The notes: generated by a model from the letters alone, not told the origin. A DNA stretch of 64,000 nucleotides from Pseudomonas proteolytica (GCF_007858275.1 NZ_VFEV01000004.1:62001-126000); one strand, 5' to 3'. Shown: positions 17,569 to 27,246, counted from the stretch's first letter. Numbers and translations: made by a program.

Positions 17569-18483
17569 TTACACCTTCGCCACGAGTGGGCGACCAAGCA
17601 GGCCCTGGGGACGGAAAATCAGAATCACCACCAGCAGGGAGAAACTGAACACGTCTTTGTAGTCAGAGTTGATCAACCCCGAGAACAGCGACTCGGAAAT
17701 CCCCAGGATGATCCCGCCCAACATCGCCCCAGGCAGGGAGCCGATGCCGCCGAGTACCGCTGCGGTAAATGCCTTGATGCCAATGATGAAGCCGGCATAG
17801 AAGTCGAACGTGCCGTAGTTCAGGGTGATCAGCACACCGGCCAGGGCCGCCATGGCCGCACCGATGACAAACACGTAGGAGATCACGCGGTCGGTGTTGA
17901 TCCCCAGGATCGAGGCCATCTTGCGGTCTTGCTGGGTCGCGCGGCACATGCGGCCGAGCTTGGTGTACTTGATGATGTAGGTCAGCAGCGCCATGCCGGC
18001 AAAGGCCGCGACCAGGATAAACACCTTGGTGTAGGTCAACTGCACGAACCCGGTGCCGATATCGACGCGCCAGGCGCCGGCCAGCAGGGTCGGAATGCCT
18101 TGTTGCTTGGCGCCCTGGGCGATCTGCGCGTAGTTCTGCAGGATCAGCGAGATCCCGATGGCACTGATCAGCGGGGCCAGGCGGGTGGAGTTGCGCAACG
18201 GTTTGTAGGCGACACGCTCGATGACCCAGCCGTAGACGCCGGTGACGACGACGGTGAATATCAGGGTGCCGAGTATGAGCAGCGGGAAGGATTCAAGACC
18301 AAAGTACGCCAGCAGTGCCAGACTGATCGCCGCGAGGTAAGCGGAAATCATATAAACCTCGCCGTGGGCGAAGTTGATCATGCCAATGATGCCATAGACC
18401 ATTGTGTAGCCGATGGCGATCAGGCCATAGACCGACCCGAGGGTCAGGCCGTTGACCAGTTGCTGCAGGAAAATACCATCCAT
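17569..18483 (-). CDS. livH: Branched-chain amino acid ABC transporter permease LivH/BraD
   Basis: The 304-residue permease opens with FLQQLVNGLTLGSVYGLIAI and then GYTMVYGIIGMINFAHGEVY, the invariant LivH signature. It also has the coupling motif LGRMCRATQQDRKMASILGI and the C-terminal AAVLGGIGSLPGAMLGGIIL. It partners LivM. The binding-protein gene lies about 220 bases upstream, separated by a REP pair, which may stabilise or limit the distal transcript and so favour expression of the binding protein. Confidence 0.94.
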   Translation of the reverse strand: MDGIFLQQLVNGLTLGSVYGLIAIGYTMVYGIIGMINFAHGEVYMISAYLAAISLALLAYFGLESFPLLILGTLIFTVVVTGVYGWVIERVAYKPLRNSTRLAPLISAIGISLILQNYAQIAQGAKQQGIPTLLAGAWRVDIGTGFVQLTYTKVFILVAAFAGMALLTYIIKYTKLGRMCRATQQDRKMASILGINTDRVISYVFVIGAAMAALAGVLITLNYGTFDFYAGFIIGIKAFTAAVLGGIGSLPGAMLGGIILGISESLFSGLINSDYKDVFSFSLLVVILIFRPQGLLGRPLVAKV

Positions 18484-18591
18484 AACGCAATCTCACGCGG
18501 TGAGAACCTGCACACCATCAGGTGTGCGGCCCTTCTGGAGGAAAAGACAGATTGGGTGCCGGACACCATGGCCCGGGCAACCTCGATCCAA

Positions 18592-18682
18592 TGTGGGAGC
18601 TGGCTTGCCGGCGATAGCGGTTTCACATTCAACACAGGTGTTGGCTGTCAGTCCGTCATCGCGGGCAAGCCCGGCTCCCACA
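18592..18682. repeat. REP pair between livH and the binding-protein gene
   Basis: Inverted arms beginning TGTGGGAGCTGGCTTGCCGG and ending GGGCAAGCCCGGCTCCCACA, less perfectly matched than other copies. It sits inside an operon, so it may act on differential mRNA stability. Confidence 0.88.
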
Positions 18683-18705
18683 AGGGGTCGGTGGTGGCTG
18701 GTTGA

Positions 18706-19842
18706 TTACTTCTGCTTTTCCAACTGGTGGTATTTGCCGTCCTTGTCCCACTGGTACACCACGTAGTCGGAGACCTTCAGGTCGCCCTTGGTATCCCACT
18801 CTTTCTTGCCCATCACGGTTTGCACCGGATTGGCCTTGAGCCACTTGGCCGCGTCTTCACCCTTGTTGGACTTGGCGCCATTGAAACCGGCCGCCAGGGC
18901 CTGGATCGAAGCGTAGGCGTACAGGGTGTAGCCTTCAGGCTCGGTGCCGTTTTTGCGGAACTCTTCCACTACCGCCTTGCTGTCTGGCAGCAGGCGCGGG
19001 TCGGCGCCGAAGGTCATGTAGACGCCATCGACGTACTGCGCACCACCGGCGGTCGCCACCAGTTCATCGGTCACTACACCATCGTCGGACATGAACTTGA
19101 CGTCCTTGAGGCCCGATTCACGGATCTGGCGCACCAGAGGGCCGGCTTCCGGGTGCAGGCCGCCGAAGTACACGACGTCGGCGCCCAGGGAGCGGATCTT
19201 GGTGACCAGGGCGCTGAAGTCTTTCTCGCCACGGGTCAGGCCTTCTTCCAGCACCGGCTTGACGCCGCGCTTGGTCAACTGGGCTGCGGTGGCATCGGCC
19301 AGGCCTTTACCGTAGGTGTCCTTGTCGTTGATAACGGCGACTTTCTTGCCCTTGAGCACGTCGACAATGTAGTCACCGGCCACGATGCCCTGCTGGTCGT
19401 CACGCCCGCACATACGGAACATGGCGCTCAGGCCACGCTCGGTGACTTGTGGGTTGGTGGAGCCTGGAGTGATGGCGATGATGCCCGCTTCGTCGTACAC
19501 CTCGGAGGCTGGAATGGTGTTCGAGGAGCAGAAGTGCCCGACCACGCCGATCACTTTGTCCTGGTCAGCCAGGCGGTTGGCCACGGCCACGGCCTGCTTG
19601 GGCTCGCAGGCATCGTCACCGGCCACCAGCTTGATCTGCTCGCCGTTGATCCCGCCGGCCTTGTTGATAACGTCAGCTGCCGCCTGGGCACCTTTCATGT
19701 ACTGCTCACCGAAGGCAGCGTTGGCACCGGTCATCGGCCCCGCCACGCCAATCTTCACATCAGCTTGAACAAACGTAGAAACACCCAACGCGGCAGCTAC
19801 CGCGAGGGCCAGGAAACCTTTCTTGTAAAACGTCTGGGACAT
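18706..19842 (-). CDS. braC: Branched-chain amino acid ABC transporter periplasmic binding protein (BraC/LivK)
   Basis: The ATG at 19842 behind GGAG gives 378 residues; a longer in-frame start upstream would bury the signal peptide. A Sec signal peptide (MSQTFYKKGFLALAVAAALG, cleavage after VQA) is followed by the mature start DVKIGVAGPMTGANAAFGEQ, the hallmark of LIV-binding proteins. The conserved DACEPKQAVAVANRL and FCSSNTIPASEVYDEAGI motifs are present. It captures leucine, isoleucine, valine and possibly alanine or threonine in the periplasm and delivers them to LivHM. Confidence 0.94.
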   Translation of the reverse strand: MSQTFYKKGFLALAVAAALGVSTFVQADVKIGVAGPMTGANAAFGEQYMKGAQAAADVINKAGGINGEQIKLVAGDDACEPKQAVAVANRLADQDKVIGVVGHFCSSNTIPASEVYDEAGIIAITPGSTNPQVTERGLSAMFRMCGRDDQQGIVAGDYIVDVLKGKKVAVINDKDTYGKGLADATAAQLTKRGVKPVLEEGLTRGEKDFSALVTKIRSLGADVVYFGGLHPEAGPLVRQIRESGLKDVKFMSDDGVVTDELVATAGGAQYVDGVYMTFGADPRLLPDSKAVVEEFRKNGTEPEGYTLYAYASIQALAAGFNGAKSNKGEDAAKWLKANPVQTVMGKKEWDTKGDLKVSDYVVYQWDKDGKYHQLEKQK

Positions 19843-20231
19843 GAGTGGTGCTCCGAGTTTTTTGTTGAATGGGCACTGCAATTTCACTTCAAACTTTCAC
19901 TTGAAACCTTCACTGGAAAGCTGAGAGCAAGCAGCGTGCCATTGCGTTTTTTTATTTCAGAAAGACACGGTGTCATTGTTATTACAGGTGTTTCGGTGCC
20001 TTTTTGGCGGGACGTGCAACCCTCTAGATCACAGAGGTGCAACCAAGGTGCAAAAAAGGTAAAACCCGCTCGATGAACTGATGTCAGCCAGCCATCAAGC
20101 GCGCCTTAGAGCATCTGTAACCATGTGCGTAACGGAAGTGCACATTTACAGTGCGTCACTGCTACGACTCGCACCAATACAGATTAGTAGCCGGCTAAGA
20201 AAATGCCGGCTTCTGAAGGGTATTTCGCTGA
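19843..20231. other. Intergenic region upstream of braC
   Basis: This region of about 390 bases lies between braC (reading left) and the 3' end of the pipecolate-oxidase-like gene. It must hold the braC promoter. It contains AT-rich tracts near 19946-19985 but no ORF or repeat that I can support, and no clear terminator for the upstream gene. Confidence 0.45.
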
Positions 20232-21515
20232 TCAGATGACAATTCGCAGGCATTGGCCGGCGTGGTACAGCGAAAACCCCGCCTCGTACAGGCAACTGCG
20301 CAGGCCTACACCGGCCAGCGGCTGCATCGGCGCAAACGGAATCGGCAGGGCCTGGGGATCCTGGTGGCACAAATAGTCGGCAAATGCCTTGCCGACCACG
20401 CTGCCCGTGGTCACGCCACGCCCGTTGTAGCCAGTGACCGCCACCAAGCCGGGCGCTGGCTCGAAAAGCCGCATCAAATGGTCTGGGGTAAAGGCGATGC
20501 AGCCGGTCCAGGTGTATTCCCAGTCCACCGCCTTGAGGAACGGGAAGTAGTGCTGCTGCACGCGGTCAGCCCAGGCCTTGAGGAACCACACAGGTTTCTG
20601 GTTGCCATTGCCCAGGCTACCGAGCAACAAACGCCCCTCGGCATCGCGGCGGATGCTGCTCAGCACTTGGCGTGTGTCCCAGGAACCCTGGCCGCCCGGC
20701 AGGATTTGTTGCGCAGCGTCATCACTCAATGGCGCCGAAGCCACCTGGTAGTAATAGCCAGGGAAAAAATTGCGCCGCAGCTCGGTCCACTCGCCTTCGG
20801 TGTAGGCATTGGAGGCGATCACCACTTGTGCAGCCTGCACCGCGCCCTGGGCAGTTTGCACAGACCAGTGCTGGCCCTGGCGCTCCAGTTGCGTCACCGG
20901 GGAATGGTCGAACAACTGCCCGCCCAGGCCCACCGCCGCATTGGCCAGGCCACTGGTGTAGGCCATCGGGTTCAAGGTGCCGGCGCGCCGGTCGAGCAAG
21001 GCGGCAGCGATCTTCTTGGTGCCGGTGGCCTGCTCGCACGCAGCACCGGTCAATAACTCCACGGGCGCGCCACGGCGCTTCCATTGTTCCTCGCGGCTGC
21101 GCAGGTCGGCTTCGCCACGGGCGTTGTGCGCCATGTGCAAGGTGCCCTCGCGGCGCAGCTGGCAATCAATTCTGTACTTGTCGATCAGGCTGAACACCAG
21201 GGACGGCGCCGCACCGAGCATGCGGTTGAGCTGGCTGCCCACCGCCGTGCCGAAACCGGCCTCGATGTCGTCCGGGGGGATCCACATCCCGGCGTTGACC
21301 AGGCCCACGTTACGCCCCGAACCGCCATGGCCGGTGCGATGGGCCTCCAGCACGCAGACACTTTTGCCTTGCTCCAGCAGATGGATGGCCGCCGACAAAC
21401 CGGTGATACCGGCGCCAATCACACACACATCCACCTTGACCTCGCCCGTGAGCGCGGCGCGATCTGGCCGGCCAGGGGTCAGTTGTTCCCACAAACACGC
21501 TTCGCGTAATGGCAT
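20232..21515 (-). CDS. amaA: FAD-dependent amine oxidase, probable L-pipecolate oxidase
   Basis: The 427-residue DAO-fold flavoprotein has a dinucleotide-binding motif VIGAGITGLSAAIHLLEQGK, then GRNVGLVNAGMW, and the C-terminal FAD contact GLVAVTGYNGRGVTTGSVVG. It is read as AmaA mainly from context. It is followed upstream by an aldehyde dehydrogenase and a divergent LysR regulator, the arrangement of amaA-amaB in P. putida. There AmaA oxidises L-pipecolate to piperideine-6-carboxylate in the lysine/pipecolate route. Related PuuB-type oxidases are an alternative. A REP pair lies between it and the dehydrogenase gene. Confidence 0.78.
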   Translation of the reverse strand: MPLREACLWEQLTPGRPDRAALTGEVKVDVCVIGAGITGLSAAIHLLEQGKSVCVLEAHRTGHGGSGRNVGLVNAGMWIPPDDIEAGFGTAVGSQLNRMLGAAPSLVFSLIDKYRIDCQLRREGTLHMAHNARGEADLRSREEQWKRRGAPVELLTGAACEQATGTKKIAAALLDRRAGTLNPMAYTSGLANAAVGLGGQLFDHSPVTQLERQGQHWSVQTAQGAVQAAQVVIASNAYTEGEWTELRRNFFPGYYYQVASAPLSDDAAQQILPGGQGSWDTRQVLSSIRRDAEGRLLLGSLGNGNQKPVWFLKAWADRVQQHYFPFLKAVDWEYTWTGCIAFTPDHLMRLFEPAPGLVAVTGYNGRGVTTGSVVGKAFADYLCHQDPQALPIPFAPMQPLAGVGLRSCLYEAGFSLYHAGQCLRIVI

Positions 21516-21572
21516 TGCCAGACTCCGGGATGAGACCTAACAAACAATTGTTGAACTGCAAACCCGATCAAC

Positions 21573-21644
21573 TGTGGAAGCTGGCTTGCCTGCGATAGCG
21601 GTATTGGATCCGCCATCGCCATCGCAGGCAAGCCAGCTCCCACA
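21573..21644. repeat. REP pair between amaA and amaB
   Basis: Inverted arms of the CTGGCTTGCCTGCGAT subtype. The left arm has TGTGGAAGC in place of TGTGGGAGC, a single mismatch in the stem. Confidence 0.9.
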
Positions 21645-21664
21645 TTGACCGCATTTCGGCTGGC

Positions 21665-23155
21665 TCAGTCGAACGTAATGCCCTGGGCCAGCGGCAATTC
21701 CAGCGAGTAGTTCACGGTATTGGTCTGCCGACGCATGTACCCGCGCCACGCATCCGAACCCGATTCACGCCCGCCACCGGTTTCTTTTTCACCGCCAAAC
21801 GCGCCGCCGATCTCCGCACCGCTGGGGCCGATATTGACGTTGGCGATCCCGCAATCACTGCCTATCGCCGACATGAACTGCTCGGCCTCGCGCACATCGG
21901 TGGTAAAGATGCACGACGACAAGCCCTGTGGCACAGCGTTGTTCAGGCGCAATGCCTCGCTGAAGTCCTTGTAGCCGACCACATACAGGATCGGCGCGAA
22001 CGTTTCGTTGCACACCACATCGCTCTGCTCGGGCATTTCCACAATGGCCGGCGACACGTAGTACGCGTCAGGGAACTGCTCCTGCAACTGGCGCTTGCCG
22101 CCAAACACCTTGCCACCTTCGCTCAGGGCCTGCTCCAACGCGTCCTGCATGTTTTCAAAGCTGTGTTTGTCGATCAGCGGGCCGACCAGGTTGCCTTGCA
22201 GCGGGTGGCCGATGCGCACCTTGGAATAGGCGGCCTTGAGGCGCGTGACGATTTCTTCCTTGACCGACTCATGGGCGATCAACCGGCGCAGGCTGGTGCA
22301 ACGCTGGCCGGCGGTACCCACCGCGCTGAACAGGATCGCGCGCACGGCCATGTCCAGGTCGGCGCTGGGGCCGAGGATCATCGCGTTGTTGCCGCCCAGT
22401 TCAAGAATGCTGCGGGCAAACCGCGCGGCGACCTTGGGCGCCACTTCGCGGCCCATGCGCGTGCTGCCGGTGGCGCTGATCAGTGCCACACGTGGGTCGT
22501 CCACCAGGGCGGCGCCGGCGTCACGCCCGCCAATGACCACCTGGCAGAGGTACGGCGGTGCATCGCTGAAGTTTTTCGCCACCCGCTCGAACAGCGCCTG
22601 GCAGGCCAGGGCGGTGAGCGGGGTCTTTTCCGAAGGCTTCCAGATCACCGCGTTGCCGCACACCAGCGCCAGCGCGGTGTTCCATGCCCACACCGCCACC
22701 GGGAAGTTGAAGGCGCTGATCACGCCGACCACGCCCAGCGGGTGCCAGGTTTCCCGCATATGGTGGCCAGGGCGCTCGGAGGCGATGGTCAACCCGTACA
22801 ACTGGCGCGACAGGCCCACGGCGAAGTCGCAGATGTCGATCATTTCCTGCACTTCCCCCAGGCCTTCCTGGGTGATTTTGCCGGCTTCCCAAGACACCAA
22901 CTCGCCCAGGTCGGCCTTGTACTCACGCAGCAGGTCGCCGAACTGGCGCACCAGCTCACCGCGACGGGGTGCCGGCACCTTGCGCCAGGCGTCGAATGCA
23001 TGCTCGGCGCGACTGACCTGCTGTTCGACCTCGGCGGCCCCTTCCCAGTGCACACTGGCGATGCGGCTGCCATCGATGGGTGAATGCACAGGCTGTTTAC
23101 CGGCCTGGTACAACACCGGGTCTACGCCGAGACGATCAAGCAATGCGGCAACCAT
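21665..23155 (-). CDS. amaB: Aldehyde dehydrogenase, probable L-2-aminoadipate-6-semialdehyde dehydrogenase
   Basis: The 496-residue ALDH-superfamily enzyme shows the cofactor-site segment SAFNFPVAVWAWNTALALVC with KPSEKTPL. The general base Glu lies in ELGGNNAMILGP, the nucleophilic cysteine in GTAGQRCTSLRRL, and NETFAPILYV is present. The ALDH7-type features (SGAEIGGAFGGEKETGGGRE and SDAWRGYMRRQTNT) are those of aminoadipate-semialdehyde dehydrogenases. With amaA it would convert pipecolate-derived semialdehyde to 2-aminoadipate. It is divergent from a LysR gene, its likely regulator. Confidence 0.88.
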   Translation of the reverse strand: MVAALLDRLGVDPVLYQAGKQPVHSPIDGSRIASVHWEGAAEVEQQVSRAEHAFDAWRKVPAPRRGELVRQFGDLLREYKADLGELVSWEAGKITQEGLGEVQEMIDICDFAVGLSRQLYGLTIASERPGHHMRETWHPLGVVGVISAFNFPVAVWAWNTALALVCGNAVIWKPSEKTPLTALACQALFERVAKNFSDAPPYLCQVVIGGRDAGAALVDDPRVALISATGSTRMGREVAPKVAARFARSILELGGNNAMILGPSADLDMAVRAILFSAVGTAGQRCTSLRRLIAHESVKEEIVTRLKAAYSKVRIGHPLQGNLVGPLIDKHSFENMQDALEQALSEGGKVFGGKRQLQEQFPDAYYVSPAIVEMPEQSDVVCNETFAPILYVVGYKDFSEALRLNNAVPQGLSSCIFTTDVREAEQFMSAIGSDCGIANVNIGPSGAEIGGAFGGEKETGGGRESGSDAWRGYMRRQTNTVNYSLELPLAQGITFD

Positions 23156-23304
23156 GGGTCACTCCTTCAATCCACACAAAAATTGCGCCGCGACCAACAC
23201 GACGATCAGCGCTTATTTGTAGCTGGCCCAGGACTTGCCAACAAACGACGTTTAGGCGAGATATCATTCCGTTTATTCATGCCAAAACAAAAAAGGGGCA
23301 GGCC

Positions 23305-24195
23305 GTGCTCAATAAAAGACATTTACCCTCGATCACCGCCCTGCAGTGCTTCGAGGCCGTGACCCGCCACCTGAGCTTCACCCGCGCCGCCGAGGAACTG
23401 AACCTTACACAGAGCGCGGTCAGCAAGCAGGTGGCGCAGCTGGAAGAGTTGCTGCAACACCTGTTGTTTCGCCGGGTGCGCCGCCGCTTGCAAATGACGC
23501 CAGCGGGCGATCTGTACCTGGTGGAAGTACGAAAGATCTTGAGCCATGTGGAGATGTCGACCCACTACCTGCGTTCCTACGGCGGCGAGACCGAAGTACT
23601 GCGCGTGTCCACGCCCTACACCTTCGGCGCCCGCTGGCTGGTGCCGCGCCTCAAGGGCTGGCGCCTGCGCCACCCGCAGATTCACCTGGACCTGTGCAAC
23701 GAGCAGACCCCGGACGAGTTGCTGCAAGGCAAGGCCGACTTGGCGTTTTACTTCGGCACAGGCTCGCGACCGGGCACCGAGAGCCTCAAGTTGTTCGGCG
23801 AAGAGTTGGTACCGGTGTGCGCTCCCGAGAGCCTGCCGGCCCAGCCGTTGCGTGACCCCACGCAACTGAGCGAACTGGTGCTTCTGCAAAACGCCTCGCG
23901 CCCCCAGGGCTGGCACGACTGGTTCGCCAGCCTGGGCTACCAGACCGAGCACAGCTACCACGGGCCGCGCTTTGACACCTTCTATATGTGCATCCGCGCC
24001 GCCCAGGTGGGCTGTGGCGTGGCGCTTCTGCCACGGTTCCTGGTGGAAGAAGAGCTGGCAGACGGCAAGTTGGTGATCCCCTGGCAACATGCAATGCCCA
24101 GCCAGGATGCTTACTACCTGGCGTATCCAGAGCATTCGGCGGAGGTGCCCAAGGTGCGGGATTTTGTGAAGTGGATGATGGAGCAGGTTGTTTAG
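23305..24195 (+). CDS. LysR-family regulator of the amaAB locus
   Basis: The GTG at 23305 behind an AAAAGGGG site gives 296 residues with the canonical LysR start (LNKRHLPSITALQCFEAVTR). The helix-turn-helix (SFTRAAEELNLTQSAVSKQV) is GcvA/AmpR-like. The effector domain opens RVSTPYTFGARWLVPRLKGW and carries the GCGVALLPRFLVEEEL segment near its end. The upstream in-frame extension lacks LysR similarity. It is divergent from amaB over roughly 150 bases, the usual LysR layout, so it probably activates amaBA in response to a lysine-pathway intermediate; this is inferred from position. Confidence 0.88.
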   Translation: MLNKRHLPSITALQCFEAVTRHLSFTRAAEELNLTQSAVSKQVAQLEELLQHLLFRRVRRRLQMTPAGDLYLVEVRKILSHVEMSTHYLRSYGGETEVLRVSTPYTFGARWLVPRLKGWRLRHPQIHLDLCNEQTPDELLQGKADLAFYFGTGSRPGTESLKLFGEELVPVCAPESLPAQPLRDPTQLSELVLLQNASRPQGWHDWFASLGYQTEHSYHGPRFDTFYMCIRAAQVGCGVALLPRFLVEEELADGKLVIPWQHAMPSQDAYYLAYPEHSAEVPKVRDFVKWMMEQVV

Positions 24196-24205
24196 CCCCT
24201 GGAAT

Positions 24206-24254
24206 GCTCCCACATTTGGAATGCATTCTCCTGTGGGAGCTGGCTTGCCTGCGA
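24206..24254. repeat. Degenerate REP pair, one arm truncated
   Basis: A full TGTGGGAGCTGGCTTGCCTG arm (24232-24254) faces only GCTCCCACA on the left (24206-24214). The left arm has lost its distal half. Confidence 0.82.
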
Positions 24255-24343
24255 TGACGCCAGTGGCCACGACAAAAAAACCTCTGGCAAAACAACACAG
24301 GTCTATGCGCCACTAGCGCCATTCTTGTCTGGAGATTCCCGTT

Positions 24344-25558
24344 ATGAGCGAGAGTGTGTTTGCCGATCGCATCGTGCAGAACCTGCTCGACACCGACTTC
24401 TACAAGCTGACCATGATGCAGGCGGTGCTGCACAACTACCCCAATGTGGAAGTTGAATGGGAATTCCGTTGCCGTAACAGCGAAGACCTGCGCCCGTATC
24501 TGGCAGAAATCCGTTACCAGATCGAGCGCCTGGCCGAGTTGAGCCTGAGCCCGGATCAACTGGGCTTTCTGGAACGCATCAGCTTCATGAAGCCGGACTT
24601 CCTGCGCTTCCTCGGCCTGTTCCGCTTCAACCTGCGCTACGTGCAGACCGGCATCGAGAACGGCGAGTTGTTTATCCGCCTGCGCGGCCCGTGGCTGCAT
24701 GTGATCCTGTTTGAAGTACCACTGCTGGCCATCGTTAGCGAAGTGCGCAACCGTTATCGCTACCAGACCATCATCCTGGAGCAGGCGCGCGAGCAGTTGT
24801 ATCGCAAGTTCGACTGGCTGAGCGCCAACGCCAGCAGCGACGAGCTGGCCGAGTTGCAGGTCGCGGACTTCGGCACGCGCCGGCGCTTCTCCTACCGCGT
24901 GCAGGAGGAAGTGGTGAATGTGCTCAAGCACGACTTCCCCGGCCGTTTCGTCGGCACCAGCAACGTACACCTGGCCCGCGAGCTGGACATGAAACCCCTG
25001 GGCACCATGGCCCATGAGTGGATCATGGCCCACCAGCAGCTGGGCCCGCGGCTGATCGACAGCCAGATCGCCGCACTCGATTGCTGGGTTCGCGAGTACC
25101 GTGGCCTACTGGGTATCGCCCTGACCGATTGCATCACCACCGATGCCTTCCTCAGCGATTTCGATCTGTACTTCGCCAAGCTGTTCGACGGCCTGCGCCA
25201 CGACTCTGGCGACCCTGTGCAGTGGGCCGAAAAAGCCATCGCCCATTACCATAAGCTGGGCATCGAGCCGATGAGCAAGACCCTGGTGTTCTCCGACAGC
25301 CTGACGCTGCCCAAGGCCCTGGAGATTTTCCGCGCGCTGCGTGGACGGATCAATGTCAGCTTTGGCATCGGTACCAACCTGACCTGTGACATTCCAGGTG
25401 TGGAACCGATGAGCATCGTGCTTAAAATGACCGCCTGCAATGGCCAGCCCGTGGCGAAGATCTCTGATGAAGCGGGCAAGACCCACTGCACGGACCCGAA
25501 CTTCGTCGCCTATTTGCGCCACGTTTTCAAAGTACCTGCCATCTCTAGCGAGGAGTGA
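24344..25558 (+). CDS. pncB: Nicotinate phosphoribosyltransferase
   Basis: The 404-residue PncB condenses nicotinate with PRPP, with ATP hydrolysis, to give nicotinate mononucleotide in NAD salvage. Family motifs are [20 protein letters not shown] at the N-terminus, [17 protein letters not shown], the phosphohistidine-region GTMAHEW and the PRPP-site [18 protein letters not shown]. The C-terminal [11 protein letters not shown] segment is also present. Length matches the E. coli enzyme. The ATG follows a GGAG site, and nadE starts three bases after the stop, forming an NAD salvage operon. Confidence 0.96.
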   Translation: MSESVFADRIVQNLLDTDFYKLTMMQAVLHNYPNVEVEWEFRCRNSEDLRPYLAEIRYQIERLAELSLSPDQLGFLERISFMKPDFLRFLGLFRFNLRYVQTGIENGELFIRLRGPWLHVILFEVPLLAIVSEVRNRYRYQTIILEQAREQLYRKFDWLSANASSDELAELQVADFGTRRRFSYRVQEEVVNVLKHDFPGRFVGTSNVHLARELDMKPLGTMAHEWIMAHQQLGPRLIDSQIAALDCWVREYRGLLGIALTDCITTDAFLSDFDLYFAKLFDGLRHDSGDPVQWAEKAIAHYHKLGIEPMSKTLVFSDSLTLPKALEIFRALRGRINVSFGIGTNLTCDIPGVEPMSIVLKMTACNGQPVAKISDEAGKTHCTDPNFVAYLRHVFKVPAISSEE

Positions 25559-25561
25559 ATC

Positions 25562-26389
25562 ATGCAAGCCGTACAGCGTGAGATTGCCCAACAGCTCAAG
25601 GTCCAACCACCGTTCCAGGACCACGCCGCCCTTGAGGCGGAAGTGGCCCGGCGGATCACCTTTATCCAGGACTGCCTGCTCAACTCGGGGCTCAAGACCC
25701 TGGTGCTCGGCATCAGCGGCGGCGTCGACTCCCTGACCGCCGGCCTCTTGGCCCAACGCGCAATGAAAGAGCTGCGCGCCCTCAAAGGCAATGACGCTTA
25801 TCGTTTTATTGCGGTGCGCCTGCCCTACGACACGCAGTTCGACGAACACGATGCCCAGGCCTGCGTCGACTTTATCAACCCGGACGAGCGCCACACGGTC
25901 AATATCGGCCCGGCGGTCAAGGCCCTGGCCAATGAAGTCACCGCTTTCGAAGGCAAGGCCGCGGCATCCCGTGATTTTGTGCTGGGCAATACCAAGGCGC
26001 GGATGCGCATGGTCGCGCAATACACTATCGCCGGCGCGGCGAGCGGCCTGGTGATCGGTACCGACCATGCGGCGGAAGCAGTAATGGGGTTTTTCACCAA
26101 GTTCGGCGATGGCGCCTGCGACCTGGCACCGTTGAGCGGGCTGGTGAAAAACCAGGTACGGGCGATTGCCCGGCACTTTGGTGCGCCCGAGTCGCTGGTG
26201 GAGAAGATCCCGACCGCCGACCTGGAAGACCTGTCACCGGGCAAGCCGGATGAAGCGTCCCATGGCGTGACCTACAGCGAGATCGATGCGTTCCTGCACG
26301 GCCAGCCGGTGCGGGAAGAAGCGTTCAGGATTATCTGCGATACCTATCGCAAGACTGAGCACAAGCGGGTGATGCCGTTTGCGCCTTGA
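25562..26389 (+). CDS. nadE: Ammonia-dependent NAD synthetase
   Basis: The 275-residue protein is the short, NH3-dependent NadE that converts deamido-NAD to NAD. The ATP-pyrophosphatase P-loop [14 protein letters not shown] is followed by [19 protein letters not shown] and [40 protein letters not shown], the deamido-NAD binding region, and the C-terminal [12 protein letters not shown] close the match. No glutaminase domain is present. It is co-transcribed with pncB. Confidence 0.97.
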   Translation: MQAVQREIAQQLKVQPPFQDHAALEAEVARRITFIQDCLLNSGLKTLVLGISGGVDSLTAGLLAQRAMKELRALKGNDAYRFIAVRLPYDTQFDEHDAQACVDFINPDERHTVNIGPAVKALANEVTAFEGKAAASRDFVLGNTKARMRMVAQYTIAGAASGLVIGTDHAAEAVMGFFTKFGDGACDLAPLSGLVKNQVRAIARHFGAPESLVEKIPTADLEDLSPGKPDEASHGVTYSEIDAFLHGQPVREEAFRIICDTYRKTEHKRVMPFAP

Positions 26390-26427
26390 GGTAGGCCTGG
26401 TGCTTGTGTATTGATTGTTAGACCGCT

Positions 26428-26499
26428 ATCGCGGGCAAGCCCGCTCCCACATTTGAATGTATTCACAAATCAAAATGTGGGAGCTGGCTTGCCTGCGAT
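26428..26499. repeat. Hybrid REP pair (two subtypes)
   Basis: The left arm ATCGCGGGCAAGCCCGCTCC belongs to the CGGGCTTGC subtype, while the right arm TGTGGGAGCTGGCTTGCCTG belongs to the CTGGCTTGC subtype. Pairing is therefore imperfect. It lies between the convergent nadE and azurin genes. Confidence 0.9.
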
Positions 26500-26522
26500 G
26501 AACGATAACGCGGTCTTGAGCC

Positions 26523-26969
26523 TTACTTCAGGGTCACAGTGCCTTTCATCATCGCGATGTGGCCTGGGAACGAGCAGAAGAACATGTATTTGCCGTCAGC
26601 CTTGAGCTTGGACACATCGAAGGTCACCGAGTCGGTTTCACCAGCGCCGATGATCTTGGTATGGGCGATGATGCGGGTATCGCCTTCTTTCAAGTAGTTC
26701 TTGTCGATACCGGCGGCCATGCCATCGGTTGCAACCGGCTGCATATCAGCCTCAGTGGTCAGCACCCAGTTATGGCCCATGACGTTCTTCGGCAGGTTGC
26801 CGGAGTGTTTCAGATCAACGGTGAACGTCTTGCAGCTCTTGTCGATTTCAATGGCCTTGGTGTCGAAGGACATTTGGTCAGTGGAGTCGACAGTGACCTT
26901 GCACTCTGCAGCAAGCAACTGGCCGCTAGCCAGCGTCAGCAGGGAAACAGCAACGATTTTGGCAAACAT
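26523..26969 (-). CDS. azu: Azurin, periplasmic blue copper protein
   Basis: The ATG at 26969 with a GGAG site gives 148 residues: a 20-residue signal peptide ([20 protein letters not shown]) and mature protein starting AECKVTVD. Type-1 copper ligands are visible: the Gly-His pair in NVMGHNW, and Cys, His and Met in [15 protein letters not shown]. The disulfide cysteines lie near the N-terminus (AECK) and in DKSCKTF. Azurin shuttles electrons in denitrification and other redox chains. A probable ANR site lies about 70 bases upstream. The pncB-nadE-azu neighbourhood is conserved in Pseudomonas. Confidence 0.96.
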   Translation of the reverse strand: MFAKIVAVSLLTLASGQLLAAECKVTVDSTDQMSFDTKAIEIDKSCKTFTVDLKHSGNLPKNVMGHNWVLTTEADMQPVATDGMAAGIDKNYLKEGDTRIIAHTKIIGAGETDSVTFDVSKLKADGKYMFFCSFPGHIAMMKGTVTLK

Positions 26970-27038
26970 GTGAATCTCCAAGGCAGGGTTTAAAAAACGC
27001 ATGTGCGACAAGGGTGCCTGAGGCAGGCAAATGTTCCA

Positions 27039-27052
27039 ATGATCTGAATCAA
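27039..27052 (-). promoter_or_regulatory. Probable ANR/FNR box upstream of azurin
   Basis: Read on the minus strand the site is TTGATTCAGATCAT, nine of ten matches to TTGAT-N4-ATCAA. Its centre lies about 76 bases before the azurin ATG, which fits an activating position near -41 with a short leader. Azurin genes in Pseudomonas are known ANR targets under low oxygen. Confidence 0.65.
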
Positions 27053-27159
27053 CAGATTGTATACAACTTTAGGCTATCAGACTGATCGACAGAATCAACC
27101 GGCCAAAGTGCCGCACACGACCTATGATCGGCCCATCTTTACTTCCTGGAGTCCGAGCC

Positions 27160-27246
27160 ATGCACCTCAACAGCCTGTTGCGCAGCTTGCTTGCTACTTA
27201 CGCCTGTGGCGCCAGCGGTACTTACGAAACGGTTAATGTCGACTAA
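27160..27246 (+). CDS. Candidate 28-residue small protein
   Basis: An ATG ten bases after TGGAG opens a short frame, MHLNSLLRSLLATYACGASG followed by TYETVNVD and TAA. It sits between azurin (opposite strand) and the lysine-rich protein gene at 27352. Four bases after the stop begins an 8-bp inverted repeat (TTAATCGG at 27250-27257 with CCGATTAA at 27276-27283). The good ribosome site and trailing hairpin suggest a real small gene or leader peptide, but coding by chance cannot be excluded at this length. I recognise no family. Confidence 0.4.
   Translation: MHLNSLLRSLLATYACGASGTYETVNVD

Noticed and set aside
23080..23304. A 75-codon N-terminal extension of the LysR gene
   Set aside because: It overlaps the amaB coding start on the other strand, has no LysR similarity, and the GTG at 23305 has a good ribosome site.
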